From: Neisseriaceae bacterium
GTDB taxonomy: Bacteria > Pseudomonadota > Gammaproteobacteria > Burkholderiales > Chromobacteriaceae
NCBI GenBank assembly: GCA_027489245.1
Contig: JAIYAC010000006.1
Location: 62,001-126,000 of the forward strand
Reading direction: 5' to 3'
DNA: 64,000 nt
Below, in pieces: positions 9,268 through 17,778 of the stretch. Both the position numbers and the translations under genes were made by a program. The notes under the pieces are model-generated. The model was not told where the DNA came from and ran no database searches. It was given only the letters and a program-made list of their open reading frames with translations. Numbering within the stretch: position 1 is the stretch's first letter; every line of letters starts with the position of its first letter.

Positions 9268-10206
9268 ATGAGAATAGCCATTATCGGCGGCGCCGGTTTC
9301 GTCGGCAGCCACATCGCAGAGCACCTCACCCGCGCCGGCCATGCGCTGACGCTGGCCACGCGTAACCGCGAGCGCCACAAGGCCACGTTGATCCCGCTGC
9401 CGCAAGCCGAGCTGCGCGAGTGCAATGTACACGAGCCACAACAGTTGGCCGCACTGCTGGCCGGCCACGACGCCGTGATCAGCATGGTAGGTATCCTGCA
9501 CGGCAGCCGCGCCGCCTTCGAACACGCACACGTCCAGCTGGTGGAAAAAATCATCAGCGCCTGCCACAGCACGGGCATTCGCCGCCTGGTACACATCAGC
9601 GCGCTGGGTGCCAGCGAACAGGCGCCCAGCGACTACCAGCAAACCAAGGGCAAAGCCGAGCGCCTGATCGAGGCCAGCGGGCTGGACTACACCATCCTGC
9701 GCCCGTCGGTGATCTTTGGCGCGGGCGATAACTTCCTGAACATGTTTGCCAAGCTGGCCGCCACCGCCCCGCTACTGCCGATTGGCGGTGCCGACACCCG
9801 CTTTGCCCCGGTGTGGGTAGACGACGTGGCCCACGCCGTCGCCGCCTGCCTGGCGCGCCCGGCCACCGTTGGCCGCAAGCTGGATCTGGCCGGCCCCGGC
9901 ATCTACACGCTGCGCCAGCTGGTGGCCTATGCGGCCAACCTGTCCGGCCACCCGCGCACCATTATTGCCCTGCCGGAATGGGCGGCCATGCTGCAAGCCA
10001 CGCTACTGGGCCTGCTGCCCGGCCCTGCGCTGCTGAGCGCCGACAATGTGCGCTCGCTACGGGTAGACAACATCAGCGAGCAGCCCTTCCCGTCTGCCGA
10101 GCTGGGCTTTAGCCCCGCTGCACTGGAAGCCATCGCGCCGCGTTACCTGGGCCAGCAAGAAATCAACCTGACCCGCGACCACTACCGCGCCAGGGCCGCC
10201 CGCTGA
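9268..10206 (+). CDS. NAD(P)-binding complex I NDUFA9-type/epimerase family protein
   Basis: A 312-residue atypical short-chain dehydrogenase/epimerase. The Rossmann motif [16 protein letters not shown] is at the start, and [20 protein letters not shown] with the ILRPSVIFG block follows near residues 125-155. It belongs to the group annotated as complex I NDUFA9-subunit family or nucleoside-diphosphate-sugar epimerase. The substrate is unknown. The ATG at 9268 follows a CAGGGAGTGG ribosome-binding region; the frame is open upstream to 9226, but that part has no family match. Its stop overlaps the cca start by one base. Confidence 0.85.
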   Translation: MRIAIIGGAGFVGSHIAEHLTRAGHALTLATRNRERHKATLIPLPQAELRECNVHEPQQLAALLAGHDAVISMVGILHGSRAAFEHAHVQLVEKIISACHSTGIRRLVHISALGASEQAPSDYQQTKGKAERLIEASGLDYTILRPSVIFGAGDNFLNMFAKLAATAPLLPIGGADTRFAPVWVDDVAHAVAACLARPATVGRKLDLAGPGIYTLRQLVAYAANLSGHPRTIIALPEWAAMLQATLLGLLPGPALLSADNVRSLRVDNISEQPFPSAELGFSPAALEAIAPRYLGQQEINLTRDHYRARAAR

Positions 10207-11432
10207 TGAAGTGCTACATCGTTGGCGGTGCGGTACGCGACCGCCTGCTGGGCCTGCCGGTAAAAGACCGTGACTGGGTGGTCGTCGGTGCCACGCCGGA
10301 AACCATGCTGGCGCGCGGCTTCAAGCCGGTAGGCAAAGACTTTCCGGTATTCCTGCACCCGCACACGCACGAGGAGTACGCGCTGGCGCGTACCGAACGC
10401 AAGGTTGGCCGCGGCTACCACGGCTTTACCTTCCATGCCGCGCCAGACGTGACGCTGGAAGAAGACCTGATCCGCCGCGACCTCACCGTCAACGCCATTG
10501 CCCAGGACGACGACGGCACGCTGATCGACCCCTACGGCGGCGTAGCCGACGTGCAGGCCGGCGTGCTGCGCCACGTGAGCCCGGCTTTTGCCGAAGACCC
10601 GGTGCGCATCCTGCGCCTGGCGCGCTTTGCCGCCCGCTTCGGCTTTGCGGTAGCGCCGGAAACGCAAACGCTGATGCAGCACATGGTGGCCAATGGCGAA
10701 GTCGATGCGCTGGTAGCCGAGCGCGTGTGGCAGGAGCTGGCCAAGGGCCTGATGACGGATACCCCGTCGCGCATGCTGCTGGTACTGCGTGACTGTGGCG
10801 CGCTGGCGCGCCTGCTACCCGAGGTAGACGCGCTGTTCGGCGTGCCGCAACGCGCCGACTACCACCCGGAAATCGACACCGGCGACCACGTGATGCGGGT
10901 GCTGGATTACAGCGCCAGCGAGCACCAGCCGCTGCCGGTGCGCTTTGCCGCGCTAATGCACGACCTGGGCAAGGCGCGCACGCCGGCCGATATCCTGCCA
11001 CGCCATATCGGCCACGAGCCGCGTGGCGAGGCCCCGCTGCTGGCGCTCTGCGAGCGGCTGCGCGTCCCTGCCGAGTGCCGCGACCTGGCGCGCATCACCG
11101 CGCTGTACCACACCAAGGTCCACACCGCCTTCCAGCTACGCCCGGACACCGTACTGGGCCTGCTGCGCGACTGTGACGCCCTGCGCCGCCCGGAACGCTT
11201 TGCCCAGATGCTGGCCGCCTGCGTGGCCGACGCCCGCGGCCGCCTGCATTTCGAGCAGTGCGATTACCCGCAGGCCGGCTACCTGGCCGCCATGCTGGCC
11301 GCCGCGCAAGCAGTGGACGCCGGCGCGGTAGCCCAAGCGTGCGCCGACAAGAAAAACATCGCCCAGGCAGTCGATGCCGCCCGTGTGGCAGCCATTACCC
11401 AGGCCAAAAAAACCTACCCTCACCCCGCATGA
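10206..11432 (+). CDS. cca: Multifunctional CCA-adding tRNA nucleotidyltransferase
   Basis: Adds or repairs the 3' CCA of tRNA without a template; 408 residues, the usual size of the bacterial class II enzyme with an HD domain. Visible motifs: [10 protein letters not shown] and DRDWVVVG (nucleotidyltransferase core with the catalytic Asp pair), [27 protein letters not shown] and [16 protein letters not shown]. The HD phosphohydrolase part has [14 protein letters not shown] near residue 255. The ATG uses the last base of the preceding stop, and its own stop overlaps the next ATG (ATGA). Confidence 0.97.
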   Translation: MKCYIVGGAVRDRLLGLPVKDRDWVVVGATPETMLARGFKPVGKDFPVFLHPHTHEEYALARTERKVGRGYHGFTFHAAPDVTLEEDLIRRDLTVNAIAQDDDGTLIDPYGGVADVQAGVLRHVSPAFAEDPVRILRLARFAARFGFAVAPETQTLMQHMVANGEVDALVAERVWQELAKGLMTDTPSRMLLVLRDCGALARLLPEVDALFGVPQRADYHPEIDTGDHVMRVLDYSASEHQPLPVRFAALMHDLGKARTPADILPRHIGHEPRGEAPLLALCERLRVPAECRDLARITALYHTKVHTAFQLRPDTVLGLLRDCDALRRPERFAQMLAACVADARGRLHFEQCDYPQAGYLAAMLAAAQAVDAGAVAQACADKKNIAQAVDAARVAAITQAKKTYPHPA

Positions 11433-12547
11433 ATGTCACCACTCTACCCGCCACGCTGATGCGTGGCGGCACCAGCAAGGGCCTGTTCTTTCGCGCCGAC
11501 CAGCTACCCGATAACCCGGCACAGGTACAGGCGCTGCTGGTACGCGCCCTGGGCAGCCCGGACCCGTACGGTAGCCAGCTAGATGGCCTGGGCACCGGCA
11601 TTTCCAGCACCAGCAAGATTGTCATCATCGGCCCGTCGCAACAGCCTGGCTGCCATGTGGACTACCTGTTCGGCCACGTTGCCATCGCCGACGGGCTGGT
11701 GGACTGGTCTGGCAACTGCGGCAACCTCAGCGCCGCCGTGCCGGTCTTTGCGCTGATGCATCACATGGTGGCCGATGCCCCGGCCAACGGCCCGGTGGCC
11801 GTGCATATCTGGCAGGCCAATATCGGCAAGAAGATCATTGCCGAATTGCAGATGCAGAATGGCCGGCCGGTATGGTGGGGCGACTACCTGCTGGACGGCA
11901 TCGCCTTTTCTGCCGGCCCCATCCGCGTGCGCTTTCTGGACCCGGCTGGCGGCGCCAGCGGCAAGCTGTTCCCCACCGGCCGCCCACGCGACACCCTTAC
12001 CCTGCCAGATGGCAGCACGCTGGAGGCCACGCTGATCGACGCCGGCAACCCCACGGTATTTGTACGCGCCGCCGACCTGGGCCTGCGCGGCGACGAAACC
12101 GGCCACGCACTGAGTGCCGAGCAGCAACAGAAGCTGGAATGGGCGCGCTGCGCCGGCGCGGTGATGATGAAGCTGGGGCCGGATGCCGACACCATCCACC
12201 GTGAGCGCCCGGCCACGCCCAAGATCAGCTTTCTGTCCCCGGCCAGCCAGCCCGGCTGCGCCCTGACTGCCCGCATCGTGTCCATGGGCCGCCTGCACCA
12301 TGCCTATACCGGCACGGGTGCCATTGCGCTGGCGGCGGCAGCAGCCATCAAAAACACCCTGGCCGCCGAGCTGTGCGGTGCGCCGGTACGCGGCCAACCT
12401 TTCACCTTTGCCCACGCCAGCGGCAGCCAGACACTGGAAGCCATCATGCAGCGCCAAGGCCGCAGCTGGCAGGTGGCAGAAGTGGTGATGACCCGCCACG
12501 CCCGGCCGCTGATGCAGGGCACGCTGTACATACCCCATCAGCCTTAA
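11429..12547 (+). CDS. PrpF-family isomerase (2-methylaconitate/oxalomesaconate isomerase type)
   Basis: A 372-residue protein with the family signature [18 protein letters not shown] at the N-terminus, [13 protein letters not shown] and the later [10 protein letters not shown] and [13 protein letters not shown] blocks. It has the two-lobed diaminopimelate-epimerase-like fold of PrpF. Characterised members isomerise 2-methylaconitate or 4-oxalomesaconate. No prp or gallate genes are nearby, so the substrate is open. I chose the ATG at 11429 ([14 protein letters not shown]), which overlaps the cca stop; the longer open frame upstream lies inside cca. The gene ends a long chain of coupled genes and is followed by a clear terminator. 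Confidence 0.87.
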   Translation: MNVTTLPATLMRGGTSKGLFFRADQLPDNPAQVQALLVRALGSPDPYGSQLDGLGTGISSTSKIVIIGPSQQPGCHVDYLFGHVAIADGLVDWSGNCGNLSAAVPVFALMHHMVADAPANGPVAVHIWQANIGKKIIAELQMQNGRPVWWGDYLLDGIAFSAGPIRVRFLDPAGGASGKLFPTGRPRDTLTLPDGSTLEATLIDAGNPTVFVRAADLGLRGDETGHALSAEQQQKLEWARCAGAVMMKLGPDADTIHRERPATPKISFLSPASQPGCALTARIVSMGRLHHAYTGTGAIALAAAAAIKNTLAAELCGAPVRGQPFTFAHASGSQTLEAIMQRQGRSWQVAEVVMTRHARPLMQGTLYIPHQP

Positions 12548-12564
12548 ACAAGCCGCTGCATGGA

Positions 12565-12596
12565 AAAGGCCCTGTACACGTTACAGGGCCTTTTTG
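12565..12596 (+). terminator. Intrinsic terminator after the trkA-prpF chain
   Basis: GGCCCTGTA at 12568-12576 pairs with TACAGGGCC at 12582-12590 across a 5-base loop, followed by TTTTT. It stands 20 bases after the last stop codon of the rightward chain. Confidence 0.9.
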
Positions 12597-12637
12597 GTGT
12601 GGCTGCCACGCCGGACAGCGACACGGCTTACAGCTGG

Positions 12638-13180
12638 CTAGTCGCGGAACACAAACTGCCCCTGTGCATCGCGCCGTGGCATGGCCATGGGGTTAAAGTC
12701 GGGGAAAACCACGCTGCGCACATGCCAGGTCAGCAGCAGGGTAAGCAGGGTCATTACCCCCTGCACAACCGCCCAGCCGCCGTTGGGTAGCTGCGACAGC
12801 AGCTGCGGAATCTGGATAAGCGCATACAGGATATACACATTGAACGCTGCCGCGATCCAGCGTGAAAAACCCGCCGCAAAAGCCGCCGGCACCAGCGCAG
12901 AAAACAGTGCCATCCATACGCTACCCTGCCCGCCCAATAGCTGGCCACTCTGGTAGCCCACCCCTAAGGACAGCAGGGAAAACCCCATCATTACGGCAAT
13001 CAGCGTGTGGTTTTTCACCTGGTGCTGTTGCCGACGTGCCGGAGTGGCCGTAGCGGCCAGCAAATAAGCCAGCTGGCCAGGGTTGGCCGCACTGGCCTGC
13101 AGCTCGCCATAGATGACCTGCTTGCTTTTACCCTGCGCCAAGGCTTGGTCGATGGCTTGCTGGATGACCCGTTTCTTCAT
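12638..13180 (-). CDS. Putative integral membrane protein, unknown function
   Basis: A 180-residue protein I do not recognise. The N-terminal 45 residues are polar and look like a small helical domain (MKKRVIQQAIDQALAQGKSK). Four hydrophobic stretches follow, and the C-terminus is polar (PMAMPRRDAQGQFVFRD). I chose the ATG at 13180, preceded by an AAGAAAGG ribosome-binding site; an upstream ATG at 13207 has none. It is a single gene, convergent with the PrpF chain and divergent from the REC-EAL gene. Confidence 0.7.
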   Translation of the reverse strand: MKKRVIQQAIDQALAQGKSKQVIYGELQASAANPGQLAYLLAATATPARRQQHQVKNHTLIAVMMGFSLLSLGVGYQSGQLLGGQGSVWMALFSALVPAAFAAGFSRWIAAAFNVYILYALIQIPQLLSQLPNGGWAVVQGVMTLLTLLLTWHVRSVVFPDFNPMAMPRRDAQGQFVFRD

Positions 13181-13315
13181 GTTTTGCCTTTCTTGAACGG
13201 CCGCCATTGTGCCATAACTGTTCAGTTATCCGTCAAATCAAAGGTATGCATATAGAATGTGTGTGATTTTCGATGACTGATGCTTATACTGAAAGCGTTA
13301 TTCAAGGGGACTGCC

Positions 13316-14503
13316 ATGCCTTGCCATATCCTCATTGCCGAAGACAGTACCAGCCAGCGCGAGGCCCTGGCCGCGCTGTGCCGCACCCTGCCAGACGTTG
13401 AGGTTCACGAAGCATCGGATGGCCGCTGGGCTGCGCAGCTGGCGCGCCAGCTGGAACAGCTGGACCTGGTCATCACCGATATCAATATGCCAGGCATGGA
13501 TGGCATCGAGCTGATGCAGCAGCTCTCCCGCCACGTGCATTTGCCTTCACTGCTTTTGCTTAGCGGCCATGTGCCCGAGCTGCTGTCCAACTGCATGCGC
13601 GCTGCCGAAGAGCTGGGCTTCGCCAATATTGCCTATCTGGCCAAGCCAGTCGAGGTCGATACGCTGCTGCAAGAGGTGCAGCAGCTACTGCTAGGCCGCC
13701 ACAGCCCGGGAATAGACGAGCAGGCCATACCGCTGTCCGAGATTTTTACTGGCCTGGCGCACAATCAGTTTTGCGCACACTTCCAGCCCATTTACAGCCA
13801 GCATGAGCACCGTGCGGTACAGGTAGAAGCCCTGGCGCGCTGGCAGCACCCGGCTTACGGCCTGCTAGGCCCGGCCAGCTTCATCGACCGGCTGGAGCAC
13901 GAGGGTTTCATCGTGCTGCTGACACGGCGCATCGTACAAACCAGCCTGGATCTGCTTACCCGCAACCCTTGGGCACAAGACCTGCGGCTATCGATCAACC
14001 TGTCACGCGGGCTGCTGGATGACGCAGAGTTTTTCGACTGGCTGATCAAAGAAGTAGAAGAACGGCAGATACCGCCACGCCAAGTCGTGCTGGAAATTAC
14101 CGAAACCATGGCATTCAGCAACCTGGGCAACACCCTGGCGGCACTACTGCGCTTGCGCATGCGCGGCTTCGAGCTATCACTTGATGATTTTGGCGCCGGG
14201 CACACCAACCTGGAGCAGCTCAAAGACCTGCCGATTACCGAACTGAAACTGGACCGCACGCTGATCAAAAGCATCCACCAGGCGCACCGCACGCAAAGCA
14301 TTCTGGACGGCATCATCCAGATCGGCCGGCAGCTGAAACTGCGCATGGTGGCCGAGGGCATAGACAATCCGCACGACCTAGCCTACCTGCAGGGGCGCTA
14401 CCCGGAGCTGGAGCTGCAGGGGTTTTATCTGGGACGCCCGGTAGCCTCCAGCGAGCTATCGTCCCACCTGGGTTACATCACCACCCGGCCTGCCAGCGCC
14501 TGA
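13316..14503 (+). CDS. Response regulator with EAL c-di-GMP phosphodiesterase output
   Basis: A 395-residue two-domain protein. The receiver domain (about 3-125) has ILIAEDS, the phospho-acceptor Asp in VITDINMPGMDG and the Lys in YLAKPVEV. The EAL domain (about 145-385) keeps the catalytic set: VEALARW, the Asn in LSINLSR, the Glu in LEITETM, LDDFGAGHTN, ELKLDRTLI, MVAEGID and LQGFYLGRP. It should therefore degrade cyclic di-GMP in response to phosphorylation; activity is inferred from intact motifs. The ATG at 13316 follows an AAGGGGA site. No partner kinase is adjacent; the nearest histidine kinase is at 2.5-3.8 kb. Confidence 0.93.
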   Translation: MPCHILIAEDSTSQREALAALCRTLPDVEVHEASDGRWAAQLARQLEQLDLVITDINMPGMDGIELMQQLSRHVHLPSLLLLSGHVPELLSNCMRAAEELGFANIAYLAKPVEVDTLLQEVQQLLLGRHSPGIDEQAIPLSEIFTGLAHNQFCAHFQPIYSQHEHRAVQVEALARWQHPAYGLLGPASFIDRLEHEGFIVLLTRRIVQTSLDLLTRNPWAQDLRLSINLSRGLLDDAEFFDWLIKEVEERQIPPRQVVLEITETMAFSNLGNTLAALLRLRMRGFELSLDDFGAGHTNLEQLKDLPITELKLDRTLIKSIHQAHRTQSILDGIIQIGRQLKLRMVAEGIDNPHDLAYLQGRYPELELQGFYLGRPVASSELSSHLGYITTRPASA

Positions 14504-14532
14504 GCCAGCACGCCGGCACGGTAGTAGAGCCA

Positions 14533-14561
14533 CAAAAAACAAAACGGCCCGCAGGCCGTTT
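14533..14561 (-). terminator. Terminator of the pepA-holC-pduO operon
   Basis: AAACGGCC at 14542-14549 pairs with GGCCGTTT at 14554-14561. Read on the minus strand it is followed by a T-rich tract (TTTTGTTTTTT), so it mainly ends the leftward operon. It may also stop rightward transcripts from the REC-EAL gene. Confidence 0.85.
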
Positions 14562-14579
14562 CAGCAGGTTGGCTAGCGG

Positions 14580-15134
14580 CTAGCCCGCCACGCGCCGCGG
14601 CAGCCACAACACGTCTGGCACCTGGGCAGCCACATTCAAATGACGCGACAAGATAAACAGCACGTCTGAAAGACGGTTCAGATACTGGCGCGGCAGCGGC
14701 TGCATGGCATCAAACTCGCCCAGTGCTACCACGCTACGCTCGGCACGGCGACACACCGCACGGCCCTGGTGTGCTACGGCGGCAGCACGGCACCCGCCCG
14801 GCAGAATGAACTCCTTCAGCGGCGGCAGTGCCGCATTCCACTGCTCGGCATACTGTTCAAGCATGGCCAGCTGAGCCTCCTGCAAAGCCTGATAGCCAGG
14901 CACAGCCAGCTCGGAACCCAGGTCGAACAGGTCGTGCTGCACTTCGCCCAGAAAAGCATCTACGCCATCGGGCAGATCCTCGCAGCGTAACAAGCCAATA
15001 ATGCAATTGAGCTCGTCCACATCCCCCAAGGCATGAATCCGGTCGGCATTCTTGGAAACCCGGCTACCATCACCCAGGCCGGTGGTACCTGCATCGCCAC
15101 CGCGGGTGACAATGCTGGACAGGCGGTCAGTCAT
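14580..15134 (-). CDS. pduO: PduO-type ATP:cob(I)alamin adenosyltransferase
   Basis: Cytosolic enzyme of 184 residues that transfers the adenosyl group of ATP to cob(I)alamin, making coenzyme B12. The N-terminal ATP-binding motif TRGGDAGTTGLGDGSRVSKN is complete, and the C-terminal RAVCRRAERSVV and YLNRLSDVLFILSR blocks match the PduO group. The ATG at 15134 overlaps the stop of the preceding gene by one base (TGATG). No other cobalamin or propanediol genes are nearby, so it probably serves the cell's B12-dependent enzymes in general. Confidence 0.93.
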   Translation of the reverse strand: MTDRLSSIVTRGGDAGTTGLGDGSRVSKNADRIHALGDVDELNCIIGLLRCEDLPDGVDAFLGEVQHDLFDLGSELAVPGYQALQEAQLAMLEQYAEQWNAALPPLKEFILPGGCRAAAVAHQGRAVCRRAERSVVALGEFDAMQPLPRQYLNRLSDVLFILSRHLNVAAQVPDVLWLPRRVAG

Positions 15135-17356
15135 CAAACGTCCTTATTCTGGCTAGCCGCTTCGTCCAGGGCTTCGCGTAGCGAGGCGCGCAGGGATTCG
15201 GCCAGCATCATGTCAAAATCTTCTTTCAGTTGCTTCATCACGCCCGCCATCAGCTGCTTGGCCTGCTGTTCCAGCGCGTCTTGCATCCACAGCGCCAGCT
15301 CCACTTTCATACGTGGCAATACACGGGCGTAGAGTGCTTCGATCAGCGCCGCTTCATCCAGACCAGCGGCAACCGCCGGAGCGGCGGCAGCTTCGCCAGC
15401 CTGCGCCGGCATGGCCTGGCTGACAGCTTCGATATGGATGTCGTCTTCCGACAGCACCGGCACTGCCGGCGCCGGGCTGGCTGTCGGGGCGGCCAGCTCC
15501 TCTGGCGTGGCTGGCTGCCGCCGCACGCGGATCACTTCGGCAATGACCGGCACCGGCGCCGGCTCTATTGCATCCGGCAGCTGATCCAGGTCTAGCGGTG
15601 GCTCTGCACCCAGGTCGCGTGCCCAGGCCAGCTCGACTTCTTTGTCTCCGGCATGGAAACCGGCGCTAGCCAGCGGCCAATCACCGCCCGGCAGCTTGCC
15701 GGCGGGCTCGCCCAGCGTGGCGGCTGGCGATGCGGCCGCTGTGGCCAGGCCAAGACCGCCCCCCAGCACCCCCATAGGCAGGCTATCCAGCGAAATGCTC
15801 TGGACGCTATCGGTAGCGGGGGTACCCTGGGCTACCGGCTCTGCGGGTTCACCCACTGCGGCAGGTGCGGCCAACTCGGCCTGCAGCCAGGCTGGCACCG
15901 GCTCGACAGCACGCCCCGGCAGGACATCATCTTGCGGCTCCGAGGTCACGAGTGCAGCGTGCTCCAGCACGGTACTCTCGGCCAGGGCAGCTATCGTATC
16001 AACAGCAGAAAGCTGAACCGGGTCGCTAGCGGGTAGCTCGGCTTCGCCACCTTCCCACCCTGCTACATCTGGCACCACGCCAGCCGGCTCAAATGCCACC
16101 GGCTCGGGCACGGCCACTTCATCTGTTTCGGCCAAAACAACTGGCTCATTGCGCCATGCCGATTGCGGCGCAGCAACCGGTGCAGGCTGCCATGCGTCGT
16201 CGGCCTCCTCAGCCAGCGCGACGGTGCTATCTGCCACGGGCGCTGCGTCGTCCGGCGACACCGCTGCCGGCTGCAGACCCGCCAGGATGTCGTCTATCGA
16301 CATGGCAAGGCTGTCGGCCGGTACGGGGGCAGACTCATTGGGCACATCCCAAGGCAAGGCTTCAAAAGCGGTAACGGGCTCTGGCTTGGCTGGCGCAACA
16401 TCCGGGCTGGCAGGGTTGGCCGCATCCAGCGTGTCAGCAGTGTGCGGCAAGCTGGTATCCCATTGCGGGTCCATCAGCACCGGCGGTTCGAACATCGGGG
16501 CATCGGGCACAGCAGTGAGCGGCGGCACGTGGTGGCTGACAGGCTCGGCCGTGTCAGGCTCGGCGGTCAGCACCGGCACTTCGTTCAACTCGGCCGGGTC
16601 GGGTGCCGGCGCCGTGGGCGGCTCCCAGGTGCCGGCCCACTCGTCTTCGGTAGATTCGGCAGCAAACACCTCTGCCTGCGGGGCCGCCGCGTCGCCCGCC
16701 TTGTTAAGAAAGGCATCCAGCGGCAACTCGGGCAGGTCTGCCGGCTCGTCAAAATCATCCAGCTGGGCAGCAAACTGGTCTAGCGATACCTGGTCTGCCT
16801 GCAGCAGGCTGGCGTCGGCCACCGCCAGGGCGGCAGCTGCGGGCTCAGGGCTAGCCGGCATGACGGGCTCGAATGTGGCTCTGGCAAACAAGGCCCCCAA
16901 ACCGCTGCCGCCGCCCGTGTCGGCAGCTGCCGGCGGCGTGTCGTCCAGCTCGAATGCGAAGTCGTCTGCTACAGGCTCTTGCCTGGCGGCAGACGGCACG
17001 GACGGGTCGCTACGGCCGTAATCCAGGCCGGGCAAGACATCATCCAGCGACAGCTCGGCGGGCAGATCGACTTCCAGGTCCAGCGATGGCAGGCGCTCTA
17101 TCAGCTGGCTGGCATTGAGGCTGGCCCGCGCGCTATCACCAGCCTCTTCACCCAATACGTCGTCGAGCGATAGCTCGTCCGGCAGGGTCAGTTCAGGCTG
17201 GGTTTCATCTGGCAACACTTGCGCCAGGGCGTCCAGCTCGGCAGAAAAATCGTAGGCGGGGATGTCCAGCACCGGGATCGCGTCGACATCTACCACGTCG
17301 GTCAGCACGGGCAGGTCTTGCGGGTTCCAGGTACGGTCGGGGGTAGGATTTGTCAT
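15134..17356 (-). CDS. Large acidic Ala/Pro-rich protein, unknown function
   Basis: A 740-residue protein I cannot place. Most of it is low-complexity and strongly acidic (Ala, Pro, Glu, Asp, Val). Short related modules recur: ELSLDDVL twice near residues 61 and 102, VSLDQFAAQL near 195, MSIDDILAGL near 355 and ISLDSLPMGVL near 530. The last 75 residues look folded and helical (ALIEALYARVLPRMKVELAL...). It has no signal peptide or membrane segment. It is translationally coupled to holC upstream (ATGA) and to pduO downstream. The frame is well supported by these overlaps. Its biased composition opens long antisense frames, which are artefacts. Confidence 0.8.
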   Translation of the reverse strand: MTNPTPDRTWNPQDLPVLTDVVDVDAIPVLDIPAYDFSAELDALAQVLPDETQPELTLPDELSLDDVLGEEAGDSARASLNASQLIERLPSLDLEVDLPAELSLDDVLPGLDYGRSDPSVPSAARQEPVADDFAFELDDTPPAAADTGGGSGLGALFARATFEPVMPASPEPAAAALAVADASLLQADQVSLDQFAAQLDDFDEPADLPELPLDAFLNKAGDAAAPQAEVFAAESTEDEWAGTWEPPTAPAPDPAELNEVPVLTAEPDTAEPVSHHVPPLTAVPDAPMFEPPVLMDPQWDTSLPHTADTLDAANPASPDVAPAKPEPVTAFEALPWDVPNESAPVPADSLAMSIDDILAGLQPAAVSPDDAAPVADSTVALAEEADDAWQPAPVAAPQSAWRNEPVVLAETDEVAVPEPVAFEPAGVVPDVAGWEGGEAELPASDPVQLSAVDTIAALAESTVLEHAALVTSEPQDDVLPGRAVEPVPAWLQAELAAPAAVGEPAEPVAQGTPATDSVQSISLDSLPMGVLGGGLGLATAAASPAATLGEPAGKLPGGDWPLASAGFHAGDKEVELAWARDLGAEPPLDLDQLPDAIEPAPVPVIAEVIRVRRQPATPEELAAPTASPAPAVPVLSEDDIHIEAVSQAMPAQAGEAAAAPAVAAGLDEAALIEALYARVLPRMKVELALWMQDALEQQAKQLMAGVMKQLKEDFDMMLAESLRASLREALDEAASQNKDV

Positions 17357-17778
17357 GCGGCATCACTCATGTCGTGATGGTGAATATCAAAGCCTTGGTC
17401 GAGGTAGGCGCGGTAGCGCGTACGCGCCACGGCACGGGAAGCCTCATCCTGGCTAACCACCTCCAGAATACGGGAAAATGTCGCCGGGTTGGCAGGCATT
17501 TTTTCGCCCAGGTTCAGCAGCACCGTGGGGCCGGCTGGCACATCGAAATGGGTGGCCAGCCAGATACGCGACGAAGGCGCCTCGGCGGCTTGCCATTCGC
17601 AATGTGCGATGAAACTGGTATCGCCAAAAGACCAAAGCGCCCGGCTGAAAGCCTGCAGCGCTTGGTCGTCAGGAAGAACGACCAGCAGCCGTTCTTCCTT
17701 GCGGTATACAGTTTGTGCCGCACGGCAGGCAAACGCCTGCACGCTGGCGACACCTGTATAAAAATCAATCCGCGTCAT
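17353..17778 (-). CDS. holC: DNA polymerase III chi subunit
   Basis: A 141-residue HolC protein: MTRIDFYTGV at the start, AAQTVYRKEERLLVVLPDD in the middle and the WLATHFDVPAGPTVLLNLG block typical of chi. Chi links the clamp loader to SSB during replication. The start overlaps the end of pepA by 14 bases, and the stop overlaps the ATG of the acidic protein. The pepA-holC pairing is widely conserved in proteobacteria. Confidence 0.93.
   Translation of the reverse strand: MTRIDFYTGVASVQAFACRAAQTVYRKEERLLVVLPDDQALQAFSRALWSFGDTSFIAHCEWQAAEAPSSRIWLATHFDVPAGPTVLLNLGEKMPANPATFSRILEVVSQDEASRAVARTRYRAYLDQGFDIHHHDMSDAA

Noticed and set aside
16149..17021. Plus-strand 290-residue Ser/Gly/Ala-rich frame that looks like a surface repeat protein
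   Set aside because: It is antisense to the acidic 740-residue gene, whose biased codons create it. The minus-strand frame is fixed by overlaps with holC and pduO.
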